A stretch of 55,970 nt of DNA from Planctomycetaceae bacterium. GTDB taxonomy: Bacteria; Planctomycetota; Planctomycetia; Pirellulales; Pirellulaceae. The notes below the pieces were generated by a model. That model had not been told where the DNA came from, did not search any database, and was given only the letters and a program-made list of their open reading frames with translations. The position numbers and the translations under genes are program-made. Where the stretch lies: contig PBOG01000028.1 in the NCBI GenBank assembly GCA_002724245.1, forward strand, positions 1 to 55,970, written 5' to 3'. Below, piece by piece: positions 8,527 to 18,172 of the stretch (position 1 is the first letter of the stretch; each line of letters begins with the position of its first letter).

Positions 8527-9048
8527 CAACATCAACAGAATCCATTTGAATCAGTTGCAAACCAATAGTTAGATCGGAATCAGGTAGCACTAAGATCAAA
8601 TCCGAATGAAGGAATAACGTCAGCAGTTGTTTCGGCACCTGCTGCTGCAACATCAACGGTCAGGTAAACATTGCGGATCAGGTAAGAAATACGATCCTTG
8701 CAAGCCTCTGACCAACCTGGATTCCCACATTTCCAATAGCATCCGGGGAAAACCGCTCCGCGAGCCAGCCTCTCGAAATGCCCGCTCTATAGAGCCACAC
8801 ACAACTCTTCCGGCAATACCTTTCCCAGGGAGGGCGTAAAGAGCACGTGGATTTCCATTTCTTACCGCGTGCAGCCTGTTAAAATGCAGAGAGGTGATTG
8901 CATCCGATAGAGGACTGAAGTTTTCCTGACACAACTCTCCACAGCAATACTTTTGTGAGTTTACGGCGGGCAGCATGCCGCCAAATCAGCACCCATGTAT
9001 CAGCGGTAGTACAATCGCTGGTGCCCCCAAGTTCACCGGGAAAAAAAC
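8527..9048. other. Divergent intergenic region
   Basis: About 520 bases between two outward-facing genes. Short open frames on both strands have unnatural composition and no ribosome sites, so I call no gene here. It should hold the promoters of both flanking genes, but I cannot place them. A short dyad (GGCGG...CCGCC, about 8967-8979) is the only structure seen. Confidence 0.5.
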
Positions 9049-10446
9049 ATGTGGTTTGCTCAATGTCCACACTGCAACGAAGCTATCCGCACCCCCGTCA
9101 CTTTGGCTCCAACATCGCAAGTACAATGCCCGCTGTGCGGTGAAGCTTTCACCGGTGCAGTTCTGCTCGACAGCCTGCCACCCGAAGTCGTCGTGATCGA
9201 CTCTGGTGCAGAAGAAAATACTGGTTACATCGACATCGCAGCGGTCCGGTCTCAGCACGCACCAGCTCCCGACAGCTTCGCCGTCGATACTTCAGCCGAT
9301 TCTGTTTCATCACAAACAAGCGCCAGTGAGCCATTTCAGTTCGAAGAAGTCGCGGCTCCAATCGGGGAACATTACAGGCCTACCGTCTACTCGTCATCTT
9401 CCCCACGTAATGGCAAAAACGAATTATTCAAGATCGTGGCTGGCGGAGTTGCAGGATTGGTCCTGGCGGTCCTCATCCTCTGGTGGGGTTTTGAACGCGA
9501 TCCGTTCACACTAGCGCCAAAAGTTGCTCAATACGCACCCTGGCTGATCCCACCTGAGCTTCAACCGATCCCCACAGAAGCGACCACTTCACACGGGCAA
9601 TCCAGTGACCCCTCAGAAATGCCTCAAGCTGCGTTAAAAGGCTTCGCCGACAGCATTCCGACCATTCCCCGAGATAGTCCGTTTGGACGCCCAGACAATG
9701 AACCCAACCCGCAGTTTGCCGGACGAGGATTAGGCGGGGGAGGTGGAGCAAGGGGACCGTTCAGGGACGCCGGTGGTTTTGGAGGGGGAGCGCGCCCCAG
9801 TGAGGACTCGACGCCTGAATTCAGCCCACCGCAACGTGTTCCAGTCAGACAAGCACCGTCCTTTACGGTCGATGATGTCTTGACTGCGTTTGCCACGGTG
9901 GAGCGCATGTGGCTTGAGCTCCAGGAATTAGAGAGACTCGATTCGCCCGAGACTGTCACACGCAATCCGGACTTCTACCATGCACTCTGCCGTCTGGCGG
10001 AATGCGTCACCTACATTGATAACGATCCGCGCACAGTACAAATCCGTGATCAGATCGCAACGGCGCTCGAAGCTTGTGCGCAGCAGCAACATTTCCGATT
10101 GCTGGTCGACGAGGCTACCCGGCAAAGACTCTCTTCACGGGATTCAGCAACGGGCGACGGGCTCTGCCTGCGAGGACACATACAAGACATTCACCCGCAC
10201 GGCAACTTGTTCGTCACGCGTATTGCGTTGCCAGGACGCCCATCACGGTTTTTGTCCGTGCTGAGTGCGGTCGACCCCCACAACTCCTACGTTGTGGGCT
10301 CCGATGTCGTGCTTTTGGGCAGCATCATAGACCGGCCATCGAGACGCATCCAAGGCTACCGCGGCCGTTTCAACCGGATAGTCATCGGTGGCCTTGTAAC
10401 TCAAATCGCAACCGAGCTCCCGCCCGAACCGCTGGATACACCATGA
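9049..10446 (+). CDS. Zinc-ribbon, single-pass membrane protein, function unknown
   Basis: A 465-residue protein. The N-terminus is a zinc ribbon with CPHC at 6-9 and CPLC at 27-30. A Ser/Ala-rich linker leads to one transmembrane helix at about 128-148 (GGVAGLVLAVLILWWGF). Beyond it are a Pro-rich stretch, a Gly/Arg-rich segment around 228-250, and a folded C-terminal part of about 180 residues that starts near FTVDDVLTAFATVERMWLEL. This layout, cytoplasmic zinc ribbon followed by a membrane helix and an exported domain, recurs in planctomycetes; I know no function. Its TGA overlaps the next gene's ATG (ATGA), so the two are translationally coupled. Confidence 0.85.
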   Translation: MWFAQCPHCNEAIRTPVTLAPTSQVQCPLCGEAFTGAVLLDSLPPEVVVIDSGAEENTGYIDIAAVRSQHAPAPDSFAVDTSADSVSSQTSASEPFQFEEVAAPIGEHYRPTVYSSSSPRNGKNELFKIVAGGVAGLVLAVLILWWGFERDPFTLAPKVAQYAPWLIPPELQPIPTEATTSHGQSSDPSEMPQAALKGFADSIPTIPRDSPFGRPDNEPNPQFAGRGLGGGGGARGPFRDAGGFGGGARPSEDSTPEFSPPQRVPVRQAPSFTVDDVLTAFATVERMWLELQELERLDSPETVTRNPDFYHALCRLAECVTYIDNDPRTVQIRDQIATALEACAQQQHFRLLVDEATRQRLSSRDSATGDGLCLRGHIQDIHPHGNLFVTRIALPGRPSRFLSVLSAVDPHNSYVVGSDVVLLGSIIDRPSRRIQGYRGRFNRIVIGGLVTQIATELPPEPLDTP

Positions 10447-11513
10447 CTGAATCACCTCCCGATAGTCAACAATCAACAGGCAAGACAACGCCTTCGGAAA
10501 TAAGTGTCAAGGACCACTTGATTTACGGGCTCTCGTTGCCCGAGCGAACTTTGCGTTCCACATCTGCAGTAGTGGCAGGTACTCTACGCGAGTCTGCCGA
10601 AATGCTTGTTCCACAAGCGTTTCGCAGTTCAACCAGCTATCGCACCCTCATCGAACAAACGCTGACTTTCATGGCCCAGGATGTGGGCGGGGTCACGACG
10701 CCGCAACAGGACGCAGATGGCGACACGACGGCGCAAACGGATAAACCCGACGTCGACAATTTCGTTGCGCGGAAGGCCGTCGGTAGTTTTATCGAAATGG
10801 CCTCGCTTCCACTGCTGCATGTTTCACCAATGATGGTCCTGGCCTTATTCAGTGATATCGCTTACGGCTCGCAAACCTACTTGTCCGAACTTAGTGAAGA
10901 ACTGAAAAAACAAGGAGTGATCGACGAAAACACAACCATCGATCAGGCCACCGATTTACTCAACGCATTGCATACAACGACGTCCACAACGGCCCAGGTC
11001 TTTGACAAGCCACCTCTATCGATTGACGGGCTGAAGGACACTATCAAGCAAATCAAGGACTGTGCTGGCAAAGGCCCAACTACGTTGATGCCGGAGGCTG
11101 AAATTAAACGGCTCTGGAACGAGATGCAGGCAATGGCAACGCGCGAGCATGTCAGCATGCTGGATGTGTCGAGTACGATCACCATGTACAGCATGGATAA
11201 GATAGGTTCCCTCGGGCGTGGTGCTTTATCGACGATCAAGGTTGCCGGAAACATGTTTGATCGCCATATCATCGATCACTATTCGGAAGGTCTACAAGAA
11301 ATTCACCAGAAGGGGATCTACACCGCCTTGGCGGAATCCAGCGCTCCTTACATCGATGCGGTTTGGCTCAATTTTTCAGACGAACGCGAAACCATCACCG
11401 AAGACGTGGTTACGGGCCGTTTCTTCAGCAGGTGCTGGAAGTGGCTGAAATCCCGCTTTCGGCGCAAGCAAAAGCCCACACAACCCGGACACGACTCACC
11501 TGCCAGCGAGTGA
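10443..11513 (+). CDS. Conserved hypothetical protein coupled to the zinc-ribbon protein
   Basis: A 356-residue protein starting at MTESPPDSQQ; the ATG overlaps the preceding stop as ATGA. The same frame is open further upstream, but that stretch lies antisense to nothing and inside the neighbouring gene, so I reject it. The protein is mostly helical. A hydrophobic stretch (SFIEMASLPLLHVSPMMVLA) is followed by an amphipathic region and a basic C-terminus (WKWLKSRFRRKQK). The overall look, with a central hydrophobic helix and long alpha-helical arms, loosely recalls EcsC-type membrane-associated proteins, but I cannot assign it. The coupling suggests it acts with its upstream partner at the membrane. 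Confidence 0.8.
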   Translation: MTESPPDSQQSTGKTTPSEISVKDHLIYGLSLPERTLRSTSAVVAGTLRESAEMLVPQAFRSSTSYRTLIEQTLTFMAQDVGGVTTPQQDADGDTTAQTDKPDVDNFVARKAVGSFIEMASLPLLHVSPMMVLALFSDIAYGSQTYLSELSEELKKQGVIDENTTIDQATDLLNALHTTTSTTAQVFDKPPLSIDGLKDTIKQIKDCAGKGPTTLMPEAEIKRLWNEMQAMATREHVSMLDVSSTITMYSMDKIGSLGRGALSTIKVAGNMFDRHIIDHYSEGLQEIHQKGIYTALAESSAPYIDAVWLNFSDERETITEDVVTGRFFSRCWKWLKSRFRRKQKPTQPGHDSPASE

Positions 11514-11653
11514 CAAAGAGGTGCTTTGTTTGGCTCGCAAACGTAGTTTCAAGAACTGCCTTCTCTGACTCCGGAAACGTGACACTTCGCGCTGAGTACC
11601 AGCAGACGTATTGTGCACGACAGGCATGGAGTGCAGAGCGAGCGAGGATCTGA

Positions 11654-14600
11654 TCAGCGAAAATCTCTGCTCGACTGTAGAAGATGCTCTGAATCTACTA
11701 CCAGGCTTTCCAGACTTCTGACGACGATATGTACTACGTCATGATGTCGTTCGACCTTTCCTCGCACAACCCACGCCTGCGAACTGGTCGCAATCCTTTC
11801 ATACCGTTTCCATATTGCACGTTTCACAATCGCGTTCATACTTCCTGTTTCATCTTCCAACGTAACAAAGGTAATTCCTTTTGCGGTGCTGGGGCGTTGT
11901 CGCAACAAGACAATTCCAGCAACCTTGACTGAGTGGTTTGTTTCACACTCCTGCAGGCTCTCCGCCGAAACAACACCGCGCCGACTCAATTCTGATCTCA
12001 CAAATGACATCGGATGCTGACGTAAAGTCAGCCCCGTAGCGTGGTAATCTGCAAACACCTCTTCCTGCTCAGTCAGGCTAGGTAATTTACTCTGCCTGGT
12101 CAGTGCGATCATCTGGTCACCAAACAGAGGCATCTTTGAGGTACTGGCCGGCTCACCTAGAGCCTGCCATAGCGCATTGCGCCGATCAATGGACAGCGAT
12201 TGAAACGCATCGGCAGAGGCAAGTTTTTCCAGCGTCGACCGCCCCAATTTGGCACGCTGCGCCAAATCTGCCATCGACTGAAACGGTGCAACTCTGGCCT
12301 CGATCAAACGCTGTACATCTCGATGGGACAAACCACGTACCAGACGCATACCCAGTCGCAGAGCCCAAACTGCATCTGGAGGCTGCGGTCTCGCCTGCGT
12401 TACCCCGGGATCCAGCGATCGTGTAGACTCAAGCGTGCAATCCCAATCACTGGCATTGATATCCACAGGACGCACTTCAACCCCATGCTTGCGAGCGTCC
12501 TGCACTAGCTGGGCTGGCGCATAAAATCCCATTGGCTGGCTATTCAATAACGCCGCCAGAAAAGCTGCTGGATAGTAAAATTTCAGCCACGCTGACACAT
12601 ACGCCAGACGGGCAAAACTGGCAGCATGTGACTCTGGAAATCCATATTCTCCAAAACCCCGAATATGCTGAAACACCTGTTCGGCGTACTCTTGTGAATA
12701 ACCATTTTCCAGCATGCCACGCACTAATTTCCTGTAAAAGGGTTCGATCAATCCAACTCGCCTCCAGGCGCCCATCGCGCGTCGTAATTGATCAGCTTCA
12801 CCCGGCGTAAACCCTGCGGCTACGATAGCTAACTGCATGGCCTGTTCTTGAAACAAGGGGACACCTAAAGTGCGTTCCAGCACCTTGCGAATCTGTTCAT
12901 TCGGCCATTGGGATCCAAAAGCCTCTTCGCCATTACGTCGGCGCAAATACGGATGCACCATATTGCCTTGAATCGGACCTGGCCGCACAATCGCCACCTG
13001 AATAACTAAATCATAAAACCGGGCCGGGCGCAGCCTGGGCAACATACTCATCTGGGCCCGACTCTCGATCTGAAACACGCCAACCGTGTCAGCACGGCTG
13101 ATCATGCCATACACATCCTGATCTTCACGAGGGATGTTATCGATCGACAACACACGCTCAGTCTGCGCCGCAACCATCTGAAAACATTTGTGGATCGCTG
13201 TCAGCATTCCCAAGGCAAGGCAGTCCACTTTCAAGATACCGAGCGCGGTGAGATCTGTTTTATCCCATTGAATCACCGTGCGGTCAGGCATTGCGGCATT
13301 CTCAACAGGCACTAGTTCACATAAACACCCCTGCGTGACAACCATTCCTCCTACATGCTGGGACAAGTGACGAGGAAAACCAATCAGTTCATCGGTCAGC
13401 CGAATCAGCTGTCCACCTAAACGTGAATCAGGGTCCAAGCCAACTTCCCGACAACCTCGCTCAAGCGTCTCGTCTGGGTCATGCACATCCAGCATTTTTG
13501 CCAAGGCACCAGTCCGATACTCGGAAAGCCCCAGCGCTTTGCCAACTTCACGGATCGCCGAACGCGGCCGGTAGGTAATCACTTCAGCCGCAATACCTGC
13601 GCGATGACGCCCATACTTCTGATACACATACTGCAAGACTTCCTCGCGACGTTCATGCTCGAAATCCACATCAATATCGGGTGCCTCGTTCCGTTCTCGA
13701 CTCACAAATCGTTCAAATAACAAGTCCGTTTCTAAAGGATCAACTGCAGTTACCCCCAGGCAATAACACACCGAAGAATTGGCAGCAGATCCTCGTCCTT
13801 GGCAGAGAATATTCTCTGCGCGTGCAAATCGGACAATATCGTAAACCGTGAGAAAGAATGCCTCGTACTGCAACTCCTCTATTAAGGTCAGTTCATGCTC
13901 CAACTGACGTACTATTGTTTCTGGCAGTACATCCCCATACCGCTGGCGAGCTCCGCGCCAGGTGAGCTGGCGCAAATACTGCATTGGCATCATTCCATCC
14001 GGGGCGATCTCCTTCGGGTATTCGTATCGAAGATCGCTCAAAGTAAATGTGCAACGGCCAGCAATTTCTATTGTCCGCTCGAACGCTGCCGGAACATGGG
14101 AATACAATGCTTGTAGTTCCTCTTTCGTTCGCAGGTGACGTTCCGCATTGGGAAGTCGATGCGGCCCTAATTGAGCAACCGTCACTCCATGCTTGATGGC
14201 CGTGAGGACGTGCTGCAGTCCCATTCTCTGGGAGTCGTGGTAATGCACTCCTCCCGCAGCCACCAATGGGATATCAGCCTGCCGAGACAGCGACGCAAGC
14301 TGGTCAATCCATGCTTTGTCGTTCGCCCCATGATGCAATTCTGCCAACAGAAAAGAACGGTCACCAAAGAGCTCACCGTACGCTCGGCACGAATCCAGGT
14401 ACTTTTGGTCAAAAGCACTAGTTCCTAGCTTCCGAGAAGGCAAAACACATGCCAGCAAACCTGTACTAAGGTCGGCCAGATCTTCAAAATACAGTTCACA
14501 TTCACCTTTCGGGGCGCGACGGCGCCCGCTCGTAATGATTCGAGCGAGCCTTCCGTAAGCAGGTCGGTCCGTTGCCAACAACACTACCGACAAGGCGTTT

Positions 14601-14983
14601 CGAAGTGTAATCTCGGCACCAATGATCAGTTTCAAACCAACTGCTTTTGCAGCCGTGTCAGCCCGCACGACTCCTGCCAGGCTATTGCGATCCGTAATGG
14701 CCAAAGCCTCGTATCCGAGGTCACCAGCTCTCTCCACCAGTTCATCTGGATGAGAGGCTCCTTCCAGAAAGGAAAAATTCGTGATGCAATGCAGTTCTGC
14801 GTAACGCGGCCGCGACCGCCGGTTGGTTTTCAAAGGTTCCTGAGCCGAGACATTCGGAGTGGCTGGAAGGCTGGGGACTCGAGTCGATTCAAGCATCGCT
14901 AAAAGCTCGCAGAGCATAAAGACTGGCAAGCATCTCCGCAAAATGGAGACCACACCAACGGTTTCAAAGACTGGCATGCACAT
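11654..14983 (-). CDS. dnaE2: Error-prone DNA polymerase DnaE2 (ImuC)
   Basis: C-family polymerase of the SOS mutasome that extends past damaged bases. The PHP domain begins at YAELHCITNFSFLEGASHP, with AITDRNSLAGVV following. The polymerase core shows GRGSAANSSVCYCLGV and the catalytic PDIDVDFEHERREEV with paired Asp residues. The final part includes an OB-fold segment (VKVAGIVLLRQRPSTAKGITF). The start is unsettled: ATG codons at 14983, 14917 and 14896 all precede the PHP domain and none has a good ribosome site; from 14896 the protein has 1080 residues, typical for the family. It is the third gene of imuA-imuB-dnaE2, 33 bases after imuB. Confidence 0.95.
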   Translation of the reverse strand: MCMPVFETVGVVSILRRCLPVFMLCELLAMLESTRVPSLPATPNVSAQEPLKTNRRSRPRYAELHCITNFSFLEGASHPDELVERAGDLGYEALAITDRNSLAGVVRADTAAKAVGLKLIIGAEITLRNALSVVLLATDRPAYGRLARIITSGRRRAPKGECELYFEDLADLSTGLLACVLPSRKLGTSAFDQKYLDSCRAYGELFGDRSFLLAELHHGANDKAWIDQLASLSRQADIPLVAAGGVHYHDSQRMGLQHVLTAIKHGVTVAQLGPHRLPNAERHLRTKEELQALYSHVPAAFERTIEIAGRCTFTLSDLRYEYPKEIAPDGMMPMQYLRQLTWRGARQRYGDVLPETIVRQLEHELTLIEELQYEAFFLTVYDIVRFARAENILCQGRGSAANSSVCYCLGVTAVDPLETDLLFERFVSRERNEAPDIDVDFEHERREEVLQYVYQKYGRHRAGIAAEVITYRPRSAIREVGKALGLSEYRTGALAKMLDVHDPDETLERGCREVGLDPDSRLGGQLIRLTDELIGFPRHLSQHVGGMVVTQGCLCELVPVENAAMPDRTVIQWDKTDLTALGILKVDCLALGMLTAIHKCFQMVAAQTERVLSIDNIPREDQDVYGMISRADTVGVFQIESRAQMSMLPRLRPARFYDLVIQVAIVRPGPIQGNMVHPYLRRRNGEEAFGSQWPNEQIRKVLERTLGVPLFQEQAMQLAIVAAGFTPGEADQLRRAMGAWRRVGLIEPFYRKLVRGMLENGYSQEYAEQVFQHIRGFGEYGFPESHAASFARLAYVSAWLKFYYPAAFLAALLNSQPMGFYAPAQLVQDARKHGVEVRPVDINASDWDCTLESTRSLDPGVTQARPQPPDAVWALRLGMRLVRGLSHRDVQRLIEARVAPFQSMADLAQRAKLGRSTLEKLASADAFQSLSIDRRNALWQALGEPASTSKMPLFGDQMIALTRQSKLPSLTEQEEVFADYHATGLTLRQHPMSFVRSELSRRGVVSAESLQECETNHSVKVAGIVLLRQRPSTAKGITFVTLEDETGSMNAIVKRAIWKRYERIATSSQAWVVRGKVERHHDVVHIVVRSLESLVVDSEHLLQSSRDFR

Positions 14984-15016
14984 TCAAACGCGTGCCAGAA
15001 CAACGTGGATTCTTTG

Positions 15017-16576
15017 TCAATCAAATACACCTTGCAAAAACCATTCTCCGGTCTGCAAACAGCAAAAGATCCAAAACCTCAGGCCCTCTGTCGTTTCCAC
15101 ACGGTAGTAATCTCGGCGCACTCCGTTCCGTCGCCACCATCCGGTTTCAATCCGCTCTGGCCCCCAAGAGCGAAAAACATGGTGCCTTTGAAACGCACAA
15201 GAGAAATAACGCGGCAGTTGGCCGTTTCTCTTTTCTGTTACCGGCAATTTCACCGGCGGAGTTACCAGACTCAAAGGCCGCCCAAGAGGAGAAAAAGGAA
15301 GACGGTTTACTGAACTTGCGTACTTCGTTGCGCACCCTTCGATCAATGGTTCTTCACGGTATGCCTTTTCTGGCTGGGCATCATTTTGCAAAAACACGCG
15401 CAATACACAGTCAGTACCAAGGCGACTGTTCAAGCAATCCACGAGACCTGCCAGATCCTGCTCGTTCTGGGAGATTCGATTTGCAAAAAGCTCTCTCTGC
15501 CGAATGACCAGAGGCGCATCCTGAAGCACATACAACGAAACACTCACCACCGGTGCTGGCAGCGTTATCGACTCCAATTGCAATTCGAGTAAACGTTGTA
15601 AATGATTTGCATCCGCACAAGGCAAAAACAGTCCCACTCGGAAGGTCAAATCAACTGAATCCTGGCATTGAATACGGCACACGACAGACAAAGCTCCACG
15701 ACTCCGTTTTTTCAGCAATTGGCACAAATCTGCGGCTTGATGCTGCATTACGTGCTCGACCGATTCACGTTGGAGCAAACCATGTTCAGTCTGCCAAAAC
15801 ACGGAAAAATGATGTGGTGAAGGTATTGCCCGAATCACTTCAGACACTCGGCCCATTGCCTGATCCAAACGTTGCAACAGGATCGCTCCGGCCACGTTCT
15901 GCAACTCAGCACGAGGCAGCGAAAGCAAATCTCTCAGATAGCCCAATCCCAGCCGTGCCAATATCTGCTGCGTTTTCACTGATAACCTCAGAGCTTCAAC
16001 AGGCAGATTTTCCATTTCCGTTTCAACAGAATCAGAACTGTAGTGAGCTAATGCCCAGGCATTACCAAGAGTCGGCCCCCAACCCAATCTGGCCAATAAC
16101 CCTCGTTCACGAAACTGCTCACTCACTTGAGTAATGAATGCATCTTCACCACCAGCAAAGAGATCCATGCCAGTAACGTCAAGCAATAGCGTCTCGGGGG
16201 AGGATTCCTCTTCCAGACCGACAATAGGGCTAAAACGGTGGCACCACTGCGCCAAACGCACTAAAGATTTGCGGTCCGCAACAGGGTCACACAGTTCAAG
16301 ATGCAATGGTTCTTTTTCATTTCGAGTACTTCCCCTCCCTAGAGACTGCCGGCGACGGCCAAGCGCTAATGCCTCAGCTACAGGCATCCCTGAAGACACA
16401 CCCCACCTGACCAGCTGATCGGAACAAACCGCCACACAAGGCCCACGAGAAGTCTGCTGGTAAATCACAACCGGTTGGTTCTGAAGATCAGGACTTTTCA
16501 GCAACAGACGCTGCAATGGCCATTGAGGAAGCCATATCGCGAGAATCAAGGCTCTGGATCTTTCCTGTCTGCTCAT
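15017..16576 (-). CDS. imuB: ImuB, Y-family polymerase-like mutasome hub
   Basis: A 519-residue Y-family-like protein. The first strand (ALILAIWLPQWPLQRLL) lacks the catalytic Asp of active Y-family polymerases, as is typical for ImuB, while the later LLLDVTGMDLFAGGED keeps one acidic position. The thumb region GLGYLRDLLSLPRAEL follows. Near the C-terminus RQRELF resembles a beta-clamp binding pentapeptide. ImuB is known to connect ImuA, DnaE2 and the sliding clamp. The start overlaps the end of imuA by 89 bases, which implies coupled translation. I infer no polymerase activity from the missing residues. Confidence 0.9.
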   Translation of the reverse strand: MSRQERSRALILAIWLPQWPLQRLLLKSPDLQNQPVVIYQQTSRGPCVAVCSDQLVRWGVSSGMPVAEALALGRRRQSLGRGSTRNEKEPLHLELCDPVADRKSLVRLAQWCHRFSPIVGLEEESSPETLLLDVTGMDLFAGGEDAFITQVSEQFRERGLLARLGWGPTLGNAWALAHYSSDSVETEMENLPVEALRLSVKTQQILARLGLGYLRDLLSLPRAELQNVAGAILLQRLDQAMGRVSEVIRAIPSPHHFSVFWQTEHGLLQRESVEHVMQHQAADLCQLLKKRSRGALSVVCRIQCQDSVDLTFRVGLFLPCADANHLQRLLELQLESITLPAPVVSVSLYVLQDAPLVIRQRELFANRISQNEQDLAGLVDCLNSRLGTDCVLRVFLQNDAQPEKAYREEPLIEGCATKYASSVNRLPFSPLGRPLSLVTPPVKLPVTEKRNGQLPRYFSCAFQRHHVFRSWGPERIETGWWRRNGVRRDYYRVETTEGLRFWIFCCLQTGEWFLQGVFD

Positions 16577-17258
16577 CGATCACAATTTCTAATTGGTTTT
16601 TGTGAAGCCCGCCGCGACAACGCAAAATCTCAAGCGTCAGTTGCCAGTCATTTCGAGAAGCTCGTGGAATAACCCGTAACCGTGTTTCTGCCCAGGAGGG
16701 CTCTGGCTGTACCGTCGCCGGACGAACCAACAATCCCAGACAATCTCCGGACTCTGCAGACAATTGCCAGCGTCGAAAGATTCGGTTCGGTATGTGTTGA
16801 GGCCAGGCCAGCACCGCGGAACCCCGAGGGCACCGCAAAGCCTGATCAACAGCCCAGTACACATCTTTCTCACATTGAGGCCGAACCAAGAGGAGGCGAC
16901 TGAGCTCCAGTCCGCAGGCAGCCGCTGCAGGAGGATAGAAACGCCTCGGCGTATCGATCACAACAGCAAAACCGTCTTCCCGGCAAGCTTCACGAGCTGC
17001 AACCAATGCCAGAAAGCCAGCACCGCAGCCCGCACCTTCTCCTAGCCATTCCACGAAAGTACCACGGGTAAATCCCTTGTCAGGCAGCAAATCGTCTAGG
17101 GACAGACAACCACTCGTAACAGCCTGATGTACTGATTTAGTGACAGTCGCTTTAGTGACAGTCGCTTTAGTGGCAGTCGCTAGTCGATGTGCCAAATCCG
17201 CTCGCAACTGTCTCATAGCCTTGGCTGCGTCATCCGGAACTGCGTCATCCAGAGCCAT
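16488..17258 (-). CDS. imuA: ImuA, RecA-like mutasome protein
   Basis: A 256-residue RecA-related protein, first in the mutasome operon. The segment GCLSLDDLLPDKGFTRGTFVEWLGEGAGCGAGFLAL is the RecA-like start of the core, with a loop where RecA has its Walker A, and FAVVIDTPRRFYPPAAAACGLEL matches the ImuA core. ATG 17258 is preferred to a TTG six codons upstream because GGAAAGG lies 7 bases before it. Near the N-terminus the sequence contains three copies of TKATV-like units encoded by a 15-bp tandem repeat. Known ImuA proteins help recruit the other two subunits. LexA control is expected for the family; see the dyad upstream. Confidence 0.9.
   Translation of the reverse strand: MALDDAVPDDAAKAMRQLRADLAHRLATATKATVTKATVTKSVHQAVTSGCLSLDDLLPDKGFTRGTFVEWLGEGAGCGAGFLALVAAREACREDGFAVVIDTPRRFYPPAAAACGLELSRLLLVRPQCEKDVYWAVDQALRCPRGSAVLAWPQHIPNRIFRRWQLSAESGDCLGLLVRPATVQPEPSWAETRLRVIPRASRNDWQLTLEILRCRGGLHKNQLEIVIDEQTGKIQSLDSRDMASSMAIAASVAEKS
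17136..17180. repeat. 15-bp in-frame tandem repeat inside imuA
   Basis: Three head-to-tail copies of TTTAGTGACAGTCGC; the third has one substitution. The unit is five codons, so copy number changes would not break the reading frame. It encodes the repeated TKATV-type peptide between the N-terminal helix and the RecA-like core of ImuA, probably a flexible linker. Confidence 0.9.
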
Positions 17259-17296
17259 CGCAAAACCTTTCCGCAACTCTTATCGGACAGGAATGG

Positions 17297-17310
17297 TGTA
17301 CAAATGTATA
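17297..17310. promoter_or_regulatory. Candidate operator dyad upstream of imuA
   Basis: TGTAC-AAAT-GTATA, an inverted repeat with a 4-base spacer and one mismatch, lies 38 bases before the imuA ATG. On the coding strand it overlaps a TATACAT sequence that could be a -10 box. Mutasome operons are usually LexA-controlled, so this is a reasonable LexA site candidate, but I do not know the LexA motif of this lineage. Confidence 0.35.
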
Positions 17311-17497
17311 CTTATCCTAATAAAGATGGTTCCACGCGTCCAGTGTGGCTTTTCGTGTGCTTTAATCCTGCGCACCATAACCCCCGAGAGATACTGGCAG
17401 CGCTCCCCAGGCACCTGGACCCGAACAACCCGCGCCTCTGCAGAGGAAACCATCATCTCGCAGGGCGTCGGGAACTGAGAGGTAAACTCACCTCATT

Positions 17498-18085
17498 TCA
17501 GAGTGCCGCAAAACGCCGGGCATCGGGGTCCCAGGGTGGCATCTCACGGATTGCTGGCAACACTTGTTCCACGTGCTCCACAATTTTCCACATATCACGA
17601 TGCCGCACATCCATAAAATGTTCCTCAATGGTGTGCTCTAACAAAGTCGCTAGTGGAGTAAAAAAACCGCGTGTATTGACAATCACAATCGGCTTGCTGT
17701 GAAGTCCTAAACGTTTCCAGGTGAGCGCCTCCAACAATTCTTCCAGAGTCCCCGACCCTCCCGGCAACGCCACCAATGCATCCGCACAATCAATCATCTG
17801 CTGCTTGCGCTGGGCCATGTTGTCAACCAGACAGAGCTCACTGATCTTGGGGTGCCCCCATTCCAGATCATCCATAAAACGCGGCAAGATCCCCAGCACC
17901 CTCCCACCACGGGACAAAGCTCCATTTGCAACCGCGCCCATTGACCCGACAGCCCCGCCGCCATAAATCAGTGTGATTCCCTGTTCACCCAGGATCTCAC
18001 CAAATCGCTGTGCCGATTGAGCATACTCTTGGTCTGCCCGCCGACTAGAGGCACAATAGACGCAAACTTTCTCAATTGGATTCAT
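17498..18085 (-). CDS. LOG family nucleotide 5'-monophosphate phosphoribohydrolase (TIGR00730)
   Basis: A 195-residue Rossmann-fold protein often misnamed lysine decarboxylase. The LOG marks are all present: YGGGAVGSMGAVANGAL (41-57), the Arg-containing MAQRKQQM (90-97), and PGGSGTLEELLE (108-119), which forms the active site. Family members split cytokinin or nucleotide 5'-monophosphates into base and ribose phosphate; the substrate here is unknown. I use ATG 18085; a TTG at 18103 is possible. It is divergent from the ABC ATPase gene with an 87-base gap. Confidence 0.93.
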   Translation of the reverse strand: MNPIEKVCVYCASSRRADQEYAQSAQRFGEILGEQGITLIYGGGAVGSMGAVANGALSRGGRVLGILPRFMDDLEWGHPKISELCLVDNMAQRKQQMIDCADALVALPGGSGTLEELLEALTWKRLGLHSKPIVIVNTRGFFTPLATLLEHTIEEHFMDVRHRDMWKIVEHVEQVLPAIREMPPWDPDARRFAAL

Positions 18086-18172
18086 CGATGACTCGGGGAG
18101 CAAATGGCCTGACAGACAAAGGGTTTTCTGGCCGATATGTGATCATGCTCCCAATTTGCATCCCCAGCTGCA

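Noticed and set aside
8653-8976. Minus-strand open frame of 107 codons in the gap before the zinc-ribbon gene
   Set aside because: Composition is unlike protein, no ribosome site and no similarity recognised.
10074-10442. Upstream extension of the gene starting at 10443
   Set aside because: It lies inside the zinc-ribbon gene in another frame and has low-quality composition; the ATGA overlap gives a better start.
18086-18172. TPP riboswitch upstream of the ABC ATPase
   Set aside because: The CTGAGA and ACCCTT...CCTGAT elements expected for a thiamine riboswitch are absent.
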